From Psychrobacter vallis (GTDB lineage Bacteria; Pseudomonadota; Gammaproteobacteria; Pseudomonadales; Moraxellaceae): 64,000 nucleotides of DNA. The stretch spans positions 18,289 to 82,288 of the forward strand of contig NZ_CAJHBU010000015.1 in assembly GCF_904846715.1 (NCBI RefSeq), given 5' to 3'. Position 1 is the stretch's first letter. Each line of letters begins with the position of its first letter. Below the pieces are notes generated by a model. The model had not been told where the DNA came from. It saw only the letters and a list, made by a program, of their open reading frames with translations, and ran no database searches. Of this stretch, positions 8,900 to 18,198 are shown in pieces. The position numbers and the translations under genes were made by a program.

Positions 8900-9517
8900 A
8901 TGAATAAGCCTATGTCTACACCCTCTACCCTACTACAACTCGCTGGCGGGGAATTTGAAGCGCTTGATTGGTCAAATTGTGCACTCGTCCTAATCGATTA
9001 CCAAAACGAATACGTCAATGGCGCGATGCCGCTTGGACAAGCAGGTGCTGATGCCATCAAAAATGCACGGCGATTACTTGACAAAGCGCGCGATCAAAAC
9101 ATCCCTATCTTTCATATGGCGCATCATGGCGCAGAAAATGGCAAGGTGTTTGATCCTTTATCAGCCAATGTCGAGACTGTCGATGTCTTACAACCTTATG
9201 ACAATGAAACGGTCATCACCAAAAAACATCCGAACGCCTTTTATGACACCGAGCTTCAAGCGCTTATCTCAAAAACGCAAAAGCAGCAGATTATTTTTGC
9301 TGGATTTATGAGCCATATGTGTGTCAGCTCAAGTGTTCGAGCTGCCTTTGACTTGGGCTTTGAGAGTTTTGTATGCCATGATGCCTGTGCCACTCGCGAC
9401 TTACCTAGCGCTAAAAAAGCAACGATCAGCGCCGAGGTCATGCACGATACAGCGATGGCAGCGCTGCAAGACAGATTTGCCGCTTTAGTATCGACCGATG
9501 TGTTGGTTAACAGCTGA
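8900..9517 (+). CDS. Isochorismatase-family cysteine hydrolase
   Basis: A 205-residue hydrolase of the isochorismatase/nicotinamidase superfamily. The catalytic triad is visible as Asp33 in VLIDYQNEY, a lysine at about 108-109 in TKKHPNAF and the nucleophile Cys141 in GFMSHMCVSSSVRAA, preceded by the cis-peptide region. The substrate cannot be read from sequence; the nicotinamidase metal-site DxHxxxH pattern is not evident, so PncA is unlikely. It interrupts the common lptF-pepA neighbourhood and is flanked by short tandem repeats on both sides, suggesting a later insertion. RBS GGAGA lies before the ATG. Confidence 0.87.
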   Translation: MNKPMSTPSTLLQLAGGEFEALDWSNCALVLIDYQNEYVNGAMPLGQAGADAIKNARRLLDKARDQNIPIFHMAHHGAENGKVFDPLSANVETVDVLQPYDNETVITKKHPNAFYDTELQALISKTQKQQIIFAGFMSHMCVSSSVRAAFDLGFESFVCHDACATRDLPSAKKATISAEVMHDTAMAALQDRFAALVSTDVLVNS

Positions 9518-9540
9518 TTGCCTAGCGCCCTTTCAATACT

Positions 9541-9580
9541 TTTATTTTCATGCCTTTATTTTAATGCCTTTATTTTCATA
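9541..9580. repeat. Short tandem repeat, 14-bp unit
   Basis: TTTATTTTCATGCC, TTTATTTTAATGCC and a partial TTTATTTTCATA in tandem just after the hydrolase gene. No other function is visible. Confidence 0.7.
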
Positions 9581-9610
9581 CTTCAATTTAGACGATAGCG
9601 TAAGCTGGCA

Positions 9611-9718
9611 TATAGTTGATCCAATTTAAGAGTGGTACAAGGCAACCGAGTGCAGATGTATATGTCATACTTCAAGCGAGGTTAACGCTGTAACGCTTTT
9701 ATAGTGGATTGACTATAG
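9611..9718. repeat. 108-bp element with imperfect inverted ends
   Basis: Starts TATAGTTGATCCAATTTAA and ends TATAGTGGATTGACTATAG, which are imperfect inverted complements. The interior includes GGTACAAGGCAACCGAG. The ends resemble those of the TATAGTCGAT family but the core differs, so it is a second repeat type. The rest of the gap up to pepA (9719-9888) contains no gene. Confidence 0.55.
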
Positions 9719-9888
9719 CAAAGTTGTTCGAACATATTACCTAAGCCTTGCTCGCTGCGCACTCGTCTCGCAATATGCTACACTATTGCGATGGCTAGAG
9801 AGCCAAATATGTCGGCAGGTATAACCAATTAAATAAAACCTGTAGTTTCCTCACTTGAATTTTTCATAATGCTAATAAGGATAATTAT

Positions 9889-11529
9889 ATGAATATCAAA
9901 TTAACCCAAACCTTACCAAAAACCCATACGCAAAAAATCCTCAAAAAAGAAGCCAAAAGCAAAGATGCGGCATGCCTTGTAGTTTTGATCGATGATAAGA
10001 AAAACATCGTAGCCGAGTCGGCCTTGAGCGATTACCAGACCCGCATTGAGCAATTGATCGAAGTGTCACACTTTAACGGCAGTGCTTGTGAAACTGTGGC
10101 TGATTATGCGCTGGCAGGCGACAAAAAAACCACTAAGCAAAACCCAGTACAACTATTGTTAGTAGGTGTTGGTAACCTTGATAAGCTTAGCCATAGCGTC
10201 TTGCAAAAAATTGCTAATACCATTTATCAAAGCACGCAAAAACGTGTCGATTCTATTACTGTTGCTTTGGGTGATGCGTTAGAAGAGAGTCAATTTGGTC
10301 AGTTTGCCCTTAATCTATTGGCAGCAAGTTATCGTTTTGATAAATATAAGTCTGAGCAAAAAACGCCTGTATTAACCGATATTTACTTACTTGCTGACGA
10401 ATCGTTGCAAGATTCCTTAGCATTTGCTCAAGCGGTATTTTCTGGTCAGAGCCTCACTCGCGATGTTGCAAATGAGCCGGGTAATATTTGTTTCCCAGCT
10501 TATATGGCAGAACAAGCGCAAGAAATGGAAAAGGCCTATCCTGATCTTTTAAAAGTTACCGTATTGGGCGAAGAAGAGATGTCAGCGCTGGGTATGAATT
10601 GCTTTTTGGCCGTGGCACAAGGCTCTACCAAAGAAGGCAAGCTGGTATTGATGGAATATCAAGGTAAATCAGCATTTAGTACTAACGCCACTAGCAGCGC
10701 AAAAGTAACAGGTGGTCTAAAAGCCTTGGCTGATAAGCTACCAACCAAAAAAGCAGCCAAAAAGGCAGATAAAAATAGCGATGCTGCTGCGCAAACAGCA
10801 AACGATGATGCCCCTATCGTCTTAGTCGGAAAAGGCGTGACTTTTGATTCAGGCGGTATCTCAATCAAACCCGGCGCGGCTATGGATGAGATGAAGTTTG
10901 ACATGGGTGGTTCAGCCTCAGTACTGGGCACGATTAAAGCCTTGTGTGAAGCGCGTCTACCGATCAACGTCGTTGGTGCGCTCGCTTGTGCTGAAAACAT
11001 GCCATCAGGGGATGCCACGCGCCCAGGTGATATCGTCAAAGCCATGAACGGCATGTCAGTTGAAATCTTAAACACAGATGCCGAAGGTCGCTTGGTACTC
11101 GCAGACACGTTATGCTACGTGCAGCGCTATAACCCAAAAGCCATCATTGATGTTGCCACATTAACTGGTGCTTGTGTGGTTGCGCTAGGTAATGTACGTT
11201 CAGCCGTCTTTAGTAATGATGAAGACGTATTGTTCGATCTTGAAAACGCCAGCAATCTATCCGGTGATCTCATTTGGCATATGCCAATGGATGACGAATA
11301 TCAAGCACAGCTCGACTCGCCCATCGCTGATATGCAAAACATCGGTGGTAAAGGTGCAGGCGCTGTCACCGCTGCATGTTTCTTATCGCGCTTTGTCGAA
11401 GAAGGTCAAGCATGGGCGCATTTAGACATCGCTGGCACGGCATGGAATTCAGGGACAGACAAAGCAGCAACGGGTCGTCCTGTCCCGCTATTTATGCAAT
11501 ACTTAAAAAACAGTGCGGATATGATCTAA
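9889..11529 (+). CDS. pepA: Leucyl aminopeptidase (cytosol aminopeptidase, M17)
   Basis: PepA removes N-terminal residues from peptides using two metal ions. Its E. coli homologue also binds DNA in Xer recombination at cer and in carAB control. The M17 hallmarks are present: VGKGVTFDSGGISIKP, MKFDMGGSA, the signature NTDAEGRLVLADTL and the C-terminal GTAW and TGRPVPLF. At 546 aa it is longer than the usual ~500, owing to a Lys/Ala/Asp-rich insertion at about residues 258-307, just before the catalytic domain. It lies upstream of holC with a 35-bp gap, the common pepA-holC arrangement. Confidence 0.95.
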   Translation: MNIKLTQTLPKTHTQKILKKEAKSKDAACLVVLIDDKKNIVAESALSDYQTRIEQLIEVSHFNGSACETVADYALAGDKKTTKQNPVQLLLVGVGNLDKLSHSVLQKIANTIYQSTQKRVDSITVALGDALEESQFGQFALNLLAASYRFDKYKSEQKTPVLTDIYLLADESLQDSLAFAQAVFSGQSLTRDVANEPGNICFPAYMAEQAQEMEKAYPDLLKVTVLGEEEMSALGMNCFLAVAQGSTKEGKLVLMEYQGKSAFSTNATSSAKVTGGLKALADKLPTKKAAKKADKNSDAAAQTANDDAPIVLVGKGVTFDSGGISIKPGAAMDEMKFDMGGSASVLGTIKALCEARLPINVVGALACAENMPSGDATRPGDIVKAMNGMSVEILNTDAEGRLVLADTLCYVQRYNPKAIIDVATLTGACVVALGNVRSAVFSNDEDVLFDLENASNLSGDLIWHMPMDDEYQAQLDSPIADMQNIGGKGAGAVTAACFLSRFVEEGQAWAHLDIAGTAWNSGTDKAATGRPVPLFMQYLKNSADMI

Positions 11530-11564
11530 TCCATTTATGACTATTATTTTATGAAAGCCATTTT

Positions 11565-12065
11565 ATGAATATCAGTTTTTATGTGTTAAGTGAGAGTAAA
11601 GCCCAAGATTTCTTGGGCTTTATTTGTCAGTTGACCCAAACCGCACTCAATAAGAGCACTCAGTCGGTGCTGATTCTTATCGACGATGAGAAACTGCTAT
11701 CGACGCTCGATGAGGCACTATGGGCAGTCGATGCCGTCAGCTTTATACCGCATCAACGCCTTTTGGATGTCGAGACTGTAGGTTCTGATAATAAAGGCAC
11801 TGATACTGACATCTCCAATCACCCTATCGACAGTAAATCTTTAGCGCCTGTTTTGCTTGGCAGCTATATGCCAGCCGACTTTAAAGGTATCGTACTCAAT
11901 ACCACACAGCATCCGGTGAATACCTTTATGGCTGCCACCAATAATGCGCATCCCACTCGCGTACTGGAGCTGATAAAGCCTGATCCTAGCAGTGTGCAAG
12001 AAGGCCGTCAAAAGTACAAAAGCTATCAACAACTGGGCTATGAGTTGACTTACTTTAAACTCTAA
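11565..12065 (+). CDS. holC: DNA polymerase III chi subunit
   Basis: HolC links the clamp loader to single-stranded-DNA-binding protein. The N-terminal MNISFYVLSESKAQDFLGFICQLTQTAL, an ILIDDEKLLSTLDEALW segment and the C-terminal YKSYQQLGYELTYFKL are typical. At 166 aa it is slightly longer than E. coli chi (147 aa), with a polar insertion at about residues 66-88 (GSDNKGTDTDISN). It directly follows pepA, which supports the assignment. The usual third member, valS, is not present here; sstT follows instead. Confidence 0.9.
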   Translation: MNISFYVLSESKAQDFLGFICQLTQTALNKSTQSVLILIDDEKLLSTLDEALWAVDAVSFIPHQRLLDVETVGSDNKGTDTDISNHPIDSKSLAPVLLGSYMPADFKGIVLNTTQHPVNTFMAATNNAHPTRVLELIKPDPSSVQEGRQKYKSYQQLGYELTYFKL

Positions 12066-12209
12066 TATCTCTATATATTTATCAATAAAAATCCTCTAAT
12101 TTCTCTATTACTAGGTGTTTTTCAAAACCTCTAAACCTATGCAAATGTGGGTTAAAGGTAGGCGCTTATCTGAAAAAATGCTACCATCCTTCGATTAATT
12201 TTCTACTAT

Positions 12210-12275
12210 TAGAGCGTGTTTGACATTCATAAATAGTCGCTGTCAGTGCCATGATTGAATATCAAACACGCCCTA
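12210..12275. repeat. Short MITE-like element, TA-flanked
   Basis: Inverted ends TAGAGCGTGTTTGACATTC and GAATATCAAACACGCCCTA surround only about 25 bp. The ends match the GGGCGTGT-type termini of the 174-bp MITE at 33093 and 62520, so this may be an internally deleted relative. Confidence 0.6.
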
Positions 12276-12316
12276 GTATAAATTTCTGATTGATTGACTG
12301 ATTCGAGGGTGTATAG

Positions 12317-13519
12317 ATGCGTTCATTGATTGCGATGTACCAGCGTATAGGGCTGGTGCCGCTGATTATTATTGGCCTAATATTGGGAGTGCTCATTGGT
12401 TGGTTAGCACCAAACGTCGGTATTGCATTGGGATTACTGGGGACGCTGTTTGTTGGCGCGCTAAAGGCAGTTGCACCGATTTTGGTCTTTATTTTGGTCA
12501 TGGCAGCCATTAGCCAACACCGCAGTGGCAGTGAAGTTTATGTCAAACCAGTGCTTATTATGTACATGTTCGGCACTTTTTTGGCAGCTCTGACCGCCGT
12601 CGGCGCAAGCTTTTTGTTTCCAACGGAACTGGTTTTGGTCAATGCCACGATTGAGCAAGTACCACCAGCAGGTCTAAAAGAAGTGTTGACCAACCTGCTC
12701 ATGAATTTGGTCGCAAACCCTGTTAATGCTCTTGCCGAAGCCAACTATATTGGGATTTTGGCGTGGGCAATTATCATCGGTTTTGCACTGCGTCAAGCCA
12801 GCGATACCGCGCGTGCCGTGGTCAGTGATTTTTCTGATGCCATCTCACAAGTGGTCAAATGGATCATTGCGCTAGCGCCTTTTGGTATCTTGGGTTTGGT
12901 CGCAAACACCGTCGCTGAGACAGGCTTTGCCGCTTTGGCTGGTTATGCGCGTATTTTGCTGGTACTGGTCGGTTGTATGCTCTTCATTGCCTTAGTTGCA
13001 AACCCCCTCATCGTACTTATCAAAACACGCAAAAACCCTTATCCACTGGTGTTTACTTGCTTACGTGAGTCAGGCATTACCGCATTCTTTACTCGCAGCT
13101 CAGCGGCGAATATTCCGGTCAACATGAACCTCGCCCGCAAACTGGGTTTACATGAAGACACGTATTCGGTGACGATTCCACTCGGTGCGACGATTAATAT
13201 GGCTGGCGCGGCAATTACCATTAACGTGTTGACGCTAGCAGCAGCACATACGCTCGGTATCGAAGTGACATTTGCTTCTGCGCTTTTATTGAGCTTAGTG
13301 GCGACCATCAGTGCTTGCGGCGCGTCTGGTGTCGCGGGTGGTTCTTTGCTTCTGATTCCATTGGCGGCGAGCCTATTTAGTATCCCAAACGACATTGCCA
13401 TGCAAGTGGTTGCGATTGGCTTTATCATTGGAGTGATACAAGACTCGGCAGAAACAGCGTTGAACTCATCAACTGATGTGCTGTTTACCGCTGCCGCTGA
13501 TCCTACGTATTCGCGTTAA
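12317..13519 (+). CDS. sstT: Serine/threonine:sodium symporter SstT
   Basis: A dicarboxylate/amino acid:cation symporter (DAACS) family member taking up serine and threonine with Na+. Its 400 aa agrees with E. coli SstT (414 aa). About eight membrane helices are visible, with family motifs [14 protein letters not shown] (the re-entrant serine-rich loop HP1 region), [14 protein letters not shown] (the unwound helix that binds substrate and sodium) and [18 protein letters not shown] (HP2). The start at 12317 follows GAGGG with a short spacer. A terminator shared with cbpM follows. Confidence 0.92.
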   Translation: MRSLIAMYQRIGLVPLIIIGLILGVLIGWLAPNVGIALGLLGTLFVGALKAVAPILVFILVMAAISQHRSGSEVYVKPVLIMYMFGTFLAALTAVGASFLFPTELVLVNATIEQVPPAGLKEVLTNLLMNLVANPVNALAEANYIGILAWAIIIGFALRQASDTARAVVSDFSDAISQVVKWIIALAPFGILGLVANTVAETGFAALAGYARILLVLVGCMLFIALVANPLIVLIKTRKNPYPLVFTCLRESGITAFFTRSSAANIPVNMNLARKLGLHEDTYSVTIPLGATINMAGAAITINVLTLAAAHTLGIEVTFASALLLSLVATISACGASGVAGGSLLLIPLAASLFSIPNDIAMQVVAIGFIIGVIQDSAETALNSSTDVLFTAAADPTYSR

Positions 13520-13547
13520 TTTAAAAAAATAGTCATCATAAAAAAGA

Positions 13548-13572
13548 CAAAGGGCCGCTAAGGCCCTTTTTG
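13548..13572. terminator. Bidirectional terminator between sstT and cbpM
   Basis: AAAGGGCC-GCTA-GGCCCTTTTT hairpin with A-rich left and T-rich right flanks, placed between two converging genes. Confidence 0.88.
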
Positions 13573-13597
13573 TTGTCTATTCTACTGATTAATTTAA

Positions 13598-13921
13598 CTA
13601 TTTCAAATTATCGGCATTCACTTCAATCACAGGTGTCTGCATATCTAACTGACGTTTGAGTCGGCGTAATTGCTCAAGCTCATCCAATAACTCAAGTATC
13701 AAACCAATAGCAGGAACGCTGGCTTCAAAGTCGCGGCTAAGGCGTGAGGCACGGCGCACCGTCGTTAACTGATAACCTGTAAATTGCTCATGCTCTGGCA
13801 CATCATACTCAATGATACTTTCTTCAATCAACTCGATAACCCACTGGCGATCTTGGCCGCAGGCGGATACCAGCTCATCTAAGTTCATGATAATGTCGGT
13901 AAATTCAGGCGAATGTTTCAT
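13598..13921 (-). CDS. cbpM: Chaperone modulator CbpM
   Basis: CbpM binds the J domain of CbpA and inhibits both its DnaK co-chaperone and DNA-binding activities. The 107-residue product (start at the ATG at 13921, with GAGGA about 8 bases upstream; the frame runs 7 codons further) has the acidic N-terminal DELVSACG and IEESIIEYDVP segment, a MerR-like helix region (YQLTTVRRASRLSRDFE) and a coiled C-terminal leucine-rich segment ELLDELEQLRRLKRQL. It lies downstream of cbpA on the same strand, the expected operon order, though about 250 bp away with a repeat between. Confidence 0.85.
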   Translation of the reverse strand: MKHSPEFTDIIMNLDELVSACGQDRQWVIELIEESIIEYDVPEHEQFTGYQLTTVRRASRLSRDFEASVPAIGLILELLDELEQLRRLKRQLDMQTPVIEVNADNLK

Positions 13922-13980
13922 AGCGATTGTCCTCGTTTGCACGTTATTTCATCGTTATCGTATGGTCTTCATCTCTGTCA

Positions 13981-14142
13981 TATAGTCGATTCTAAATAAA
14001 ACGAACATATTATATTTCAACGCTGAACTGGTATAAATTTTTTGGCTTGCTGTGCCTTCGCAGCTCGATGCGGCGAAACTTCTCGTTTAAAGATAAGCAT
14101 ACCAGTCCTGCTGACTCATTTTTATAATGAACTCACTATAGT
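13981..14142 (+). repeat. Extragenic structured repeat, copy 4
   Basis: TATAGTCGATTCTAAATAAAA at the left and a right end resembling GAACTCACTATAG. The loop carries GCTTGCTGTGCCTTCGCAG plus CTCGATGC. Inner arms pair around AACTGGTAT / ATACCAGT; the right arm includes an extra segment (AACTTCTCGTTTAAAGATAA) that recurs in the copy at 29.2 kb. It lies between cbpA and cbpM. Confidence 0.75.
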
Positions 14143-14171
14143 ATTTTAATGTGAGTAATTTTTGGCGACCA

Positions 14172-15188
14172 TTAACGACTAATATTGGTATCAGCAAAGG
14201 CTTGTTTGAGCTGCTCGTAAGCCTGCGTTGCTGCCTCAGTACTGATATCAGGGTTGACGATGTTTAATGTCAAATATAAGTCACCCGCTTGTTTGGCAGG
14301 GATGCCTTTGCCTTTTAAGCGTAAGTTGTTGCCAGACTTACTGTTTTTAGGAATCGTCACCGCTAGTGTGCCGGCTGGCGTGTTGACATTAATTTTTTCA
14401 CCCAATGCGGCTTCCCATGGCGCTATATTGACGGTTTGATAGACATCAGCACCGTCGATACGGATATTGTCTGCATGACGAATTTTAACTTTTAAGAATA
14501 AATCACCGTTTTTGCCACTGCCATTACCAGCCGCACCTTGTCCTGCTAGGCGGATTTGTTTACCGTCAGTGATGCCTTTAGGAATTTTAATTTTAAGCGT
14601 TTTGTTGTCATACTCCACGCTACCATTAGGCTGGCGCACAGGAACATTCAGCTTAATACTATAATCATCACCGTCATAAACCGAGGCCAAATCAACGGTA
14701 ATCTCTGCATGCTGATCTTGCCCTTTGCTGTCTTGCGACCCAAAACCACCCCCAAACTGATCGAAGCCGCCACGTTGCGATTGGCCACTTGCCTGCCCAT
14801 TCGTCGAGCCCCGCGCACCGCGACCAAATGCCGAAAAAATATCATCGAAGCGAAAACCACTATCGCCATAGGCTTCGCCATCACCGAACTGATCTTTAAT
14901 ATCTTCCCAGCGGTAGCCGCCTTGCCCACCACTTGCAGATTGACCACCAAAACCGCCACTTTGACCGACAAAGGGATTGTCTAACATGGCGTCATATTCA
15001 GCCCTTTTGTCTTTATCTCTGATGGTTTCGTAAGCGTTATTGATCTCTGCAATCTTGTTATCAGCGTCTGGGTCATCGCTGACGTCAGGGTGGTATTGAC
15101 GGACGAGCTTACGGTACTTTTTTTTGATATCGGCGTCTGAGGCGTTTTTTTTGACCCCTAAAATGTCATAGTAGTTTTTCTCTGCCAT
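14172..15188 (-). CDS. cbpA: CbpA-type DnaJ homologue (curved DNA-binding protein)
   Basis: A class II J protein: an N-terminal J domain (residues 3-68) with the HPD tripeptide in RQYHPDVSDD, then a Gly/Phe/Gln-rich linker (about 75-155) and two C-terminal beta-barrel substrate-binding domains (about 160-330). The CxxCxGxG zinc fingers of DnaJ are absent, which separates it from the dnaJ at 30.6 kb. The preferred start is the ATG at 15188, with GAGG upstream, giving 338 aa; the frame opens five codons earlier. It acts as a DnaK co-chaperone and nucleoid-associated protein in stationary phase in E. coli. cbpM lies downstream. Confidence 0.9.
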   Translation of the reverse strand: MAEKNYYDILGVKKNASDADIKKKYRKLVRQYHPDVSDDPDADNKIAEINNAYETIRDKDKRAEYDAMLDNPFVGQSGGFGGQSASGGQGGYRWEDIKDQFGDGEAYGDSGFRFDDIFSAFGRGARGSTNGQASGQSQRGGFDQFGGGFGSQDSKGQDQHAEITVDLASVYDGDDYSIKLNVPVRQPNGSVEYDNKTLKIKIPKGITDGKQIRLAGQGAAGNGSGKNGDLFLKVKIRHADNIRIDGADVYQTVNIAPWEAALGEKINVNTPAGTLAVTIPKNSKSGNNLRLKGKGIPAKQAGDLYLTLNIVNPDISTEAATQAYEQLKQAFADTNISR

Positions 15189-15544
15189 GTTGTTTTTCCT
15201 CAAAATAAAAGCATGTTAATGTTACTGATATGCCAATTTTAAACGATATGGTATGGAGTTTTTTGACTGTGACATAACAGATTGTGACTGCACTCTATCT
15301 ACTGCCAATGATAGCAATAAAAAAAGTAAAGACAGTGATATAAATATTACTAAGAATAATCTCGACCTTGGGGCCTGTGAAATGAAGCGATAAAAATAAT
15401 TTGGTCTTGAGAGTTTTTTTACACAGCTGTAAGAATATGACAAGCTCTTCGCTGTAAAATACCCATATTATTCATACTCATAGGGAGTATAAATAACATA
15501 GGCAAGTGTATCTGTCTATTTTATAAATTGCTTAAAGGTATTAA

Positions 15545-15907
15545 ATGTCTTATTTAATCAAGTCTTTGGTTGTCACCTTATCACTATTGCTGAGCACCAC
15601 TGTTTTTGCTGGAAATACCAGCTATTATGGCAGTAAGTTCCACGGCAAACGTACGGCGAGTGGTAGTATTTTTAATATGAATTCTTTGACCGCGGCGCAT
15701 CGCACATTGCCGTTTGGTACAAAGGTACAAGTGACGAACAAAAATACAAAGCAGAGTGTCATTGTGAAAATCACAGACAGAGGGCCGTTTATTCGAGGTC
15801 GTATTCTTGATTTATCCAAAGCCGCTGCTGGTCAAATAAACTGCCAATTGTGTACCACCACAATGGAAATACTGTCTTATGGTGATGGTAGATATCGTAA
15901 GGAATAA
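15545..15907 (+). CDS. RlpA-like double-psi beta-barrel secreted protein
   Basis: A 120-aa protein with a Sec signal peptide (hydrophobic LVVTLSLLLSTTVFA, cleavage near residue 22). The mature part is almost entirely an RlpA-type barrel: TSYYGSKFHGKRTASGSIFNM, TAAHRTLPFGTKVQVTN, VKITDRGPFIRGRILDLS. The acidic residue of TDRGPF is in place, as in lytic transglycosylase RlpA. No SPOR domain or lipobox is present, so it is a minimal relative rather than full-length septal RlpA. It likely acts in the periplasm on peptidoglycan. The 356-bp gap between it and cbpA holds the divergent promoters and no convincing gene. Confidence 0.85.
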   Translation: MSYLIKSLVVTLSLLLSTTVFAGNTSYYGSKFHGKRTASGSIFNMNSLTAAHRTLPFGTKVQVTNKNTKQSVIVKITDRGPFIRGRILDLSKAAAGQINCQLCTTTMEILSYGDGRYRKE

Positions 15908-15912
15908 TATAA

Positions 15913-15946
15913 TAAAAAAGGGAGAGCCAGCGCTCTCCCTTTTTTG
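15913..15946. terminator. Terminator between rlpA-like gene and yheS
   Basis: AAAAAAGGGAGAGC-CAGC-GCTCTCCCTTTTTT, a strong GC stem with A and T tracts on both sides. It can act for both converging genes. Confidence 0.93.
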
Positions 15947-16008
15947 TGACTGCTTTTATAAACCAAACATGGCTCAAAAAACAATCAAAACCTGCGATTT
16001 AAAAGGCT

Positions 16009-18030
16009 CTACTCAAAACCCGCTTCCATTTCCTCTAACGTCGTCATCGATTGCAATAACGTGTCTTCATTATCGCTATGTTGCTGTTGTAATGCTGTCT
16101 GCTCATTTAGTAAAACCAGTAAGTCAGATTTACGACTCTCTTCGTATAGACCAGTATCAGCCAGCTTTTCTTCGAGTGCGGCCAGTTTGTCAGCAATCTT
16201 AGCCAAGGTTTTTTCGGTATTTTCAATGTCACGGCGAACGGGTGCAGTTAATTTGCGTTGTTCAGCTGCCTGTTTACGCTGCTCTTCTTTACTCAGAGCA
16301 GGTTCAGCGGCTTTTTTTTTCGATGATGCCGTAGGCGCTTTATTACTCGCTTGACTATCAGTTGTTTCACGTGAAACAAATTTCTTACTCTCTTTTTTGC
16401 TCTTTTTCTTACTGCTACTTTTATCTGTCGAATTCTCTTGTTTGCGTTTTTCTGCCAGCCATTTACCATAGTCGCTGATGTCACCATCGAACTCATCGAT
16501 TTGACCATCATGCACCAAAAATAACTCATCACAGACGTTGGCAATCAGCTCGCGATCATGCGAGACCAGTACCACAGCACCTTGAAACCCTTGCAAGGCG
16601 ATGGTCAATGCTTGGCGCATTTGTAAATCTAAGTGGTTGGTTGGCTCATCGAGTACCAGGACGTTTGGACGTTGCCAAACAATCAATGCCAAGGTCAAAC
16701 GCGCCCGTTCGCCACCAGAAAATAGCTCACTTGGCGTATCGATTCGATCACCACGAAAGTCAAAACTACCTAAGAATGAACGCAGCTCGGCATCTGAGGT
16801 TTTTCCAGCCAGACGACGCATCATTTGCAAGGGCGTCGCAGCAGCATCCAGTACGTCCATTTGGTGCTGGTTGAAGTAGCCAAGCTTGATGGTATCAGAT
16901 ACCCGATACGTGCCTGACAACACACCAAGCTCACCAACCAAGGCTTTGATCAGCGTTGATTTACCTGCGCCATTCATGCCCAGTAAGCCAAGACGTGTGT
17001 CAGGGGTCACTTGCACATTGGCATTATATAAAAGTGGGGTATCGCTATAGCCAATATCTGCTTTGGTCAGCTCAATCAGCGGTGAGCTCATGTTTGCTGG
17101 CTCATAAAAGCGGAAAGAAAAAGGATTGTCTGCCATCATTGGTGACAGCTCCGCCATACGCTCAAGCTGCTTGATACGGCTCTGGGCTTGTTTGGCTTTA
17201 CTGGCCTTGGCGCGGAAACGACGAATAAAGTCGTCCAAATGTGCCTTGGTCGCTTCTTGCTTTTCAAACGCCTGTTGCTGCTGCGCCATACGCTCATGAC
17301 GAGTACGGATAAACTGCTGATAATTACCCGTATAAAGGGTGATTTTTTGTTGTTCGACATGCAAAATATGACCGACGGTTGCGTCTAAAAATGCTTGGTC
17401 ATGCGAGATGACGATGACCAAACCGGTAAATGCATTGATCCAAGTCTCAAGCCACAAGATAGCATCCAAATCCAAATGGTTGGTTGGCTCATCGAGTAAC
17501 ATTAAATCCGCACGGCTCATCAAGGTTTTGGCAAGATTCAAACGCATGCGCCAACCACCCGAAAACCCTTCTACTGGCAGCTCATGCTGGCTGGTATTAA
17601 AACCCAGACCCGCCATGATTTGCGCCGCTTTGGTGGGCGTACGATAGCCATCAATCTCATCGAACTGCTGATGCAATACCCCAATCTGCTCGTCGCTCAC
17701 GCTACTCAAATCATTTAAAGAAGCATTGATCTCATACCATTGCTCATCACCACTGAGTACATAATCAATCGCCGTCTGTGTCGTAGCGCCCACTTCCTGT
17801 GCCATATGCGCCACATGCCAGCTATCAGGAATACTGACTTCACCTTTATCAAGCGTGACCTCGGTGTCGCCTGTTCCCATTCGCGTCAATAGTAAGGCAA
17901 ACAAGGTAGATTTGCCCGTGCCGTTATTGCCCGTTAAGCCAACTTTGTGGCCCGGATGTAGCTGGAAGCTTGCCCCTGCAAACAATTCACGACCATCACG
18001 GCGAACACCAACGTCTTTAAATTCGATCAT
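16009..18030 (-). CDS. yheS: ABC-F family ATPase, YheS type
   Basis: A soluble 673-aa tandem ATPase without membrane helices, as in the translation-associated ABC-F proteins. First nucleotide-binding domain: Walker A GNNGTGKST, signature FSGGWRMRLNLAK, Walker B DLMLLDEPTNHLDL. Second domain: GMNGAGKST, FSGGERARLTLAL and LVLDEPTNHLDL. A lysine/serine-rich linker (about 540-590) precedes a C-terminal coiled coil (ENTEKTLAKIADKLAALEEKL). E. coli YheS (637 aa) is the closest architecture; a ribosome role is inferred. The coding sequence contains a perfect parS 16-mer at 16363-16378, encoding the FVSRET part of the linker. Confidence 0.9.
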   Translation of the reverse strand: MIEFKDVGVRRDGRELFAGASFQLHPGHKVGLTGNNGTGKSTLFALLLTRMGTGDTEVTLDKGEVSIPDSWHVAHMAQEVGATTQTAIDYVLSGDEQWYEINASLNDLSSVSDEQIGVLHQQFDEIDGYRTPTKAAQIMAGLGFNTSQHELPVEGFSGGWRMRLNLAKTLMSRADLMLLDEPTNHLDLDAILWLETWINAFTGLVIVISHDQAFLDATVGHILHVEQQKITLYTGNYQQFIRTRHERMAQQQQAFEKQEATKAHLDDFIRRFRAKASKAKQAQSRIKQLERMAELSPMMADNPFSFRFYEPANMSSPLIELTKADIGYSDTPLLYNANVQVTPDTRLGLLGMNGAGKSTLIKALVGELGVLSGTYRVSDTIKLGYFNQHQMDVLDAAATPLQMMRRLAGKTSDAELRSFLGSFDFRGDRIDTPSELFSGGERARLTLALIVWQRPNVLVLDEPTNHLDLQMRQALTIALQGFQGAVVLVSHDRELIANVCDELFLVHDGQIDEFDGDISDYGKWLAEKRKQENSTDKSSSKKKSKKESKKFVSRETTDSQASNKAPTASSKKKAAEPALSKEEQRKQAAEQRKLTAPVRRDIENTEKTLAKIADKLAALEEKLADTGLYEESRKSDLLVLLNEQTALQQQHSDNEDTLLQSMTTLEEMEAGFE
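16363..16378. other. parS: parS site (ParB-binding), perfect consensus
   Basis: TGTTTCACGTGAAACA, a 16/16 match to the widely conserved chromosomal parS palindrome, lying inside the linker-coding part of yheS. In bacteria with ParABS, ParB loads here and spreads to organise the origin region. Confidence 0.93.
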
Positions 18031-18198
18031 ATAATTTCTTCATCTCAACAGTAATATAAAATATCAGGCAATTAGAAAAACACACATCTGGCATGTTAAT
18101 GGCGGCTATTATTTCAAACGCTTGACCCATAGGCAAACGATTAAATAACTATTTCAAAACTAAGTATTAATTAAGGTAAAAAGCGCTTGGTTTTATAT

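Noticed and set aside
8900..9517. Nicotinamidase (PncA) assignment for the isochorismatase-like gene
   Set aside because: The metal-binding DxHxxxH-type pattern of PncA is not evident; only the superfamily can be supported.
15222..15443. 73-codon minus-strand frame with a hydrophobic segment upstream of cbpA
   Set aside because: No ribosome site, unusual N-terminus and it covers the cbpA promoter region; more likely chance.
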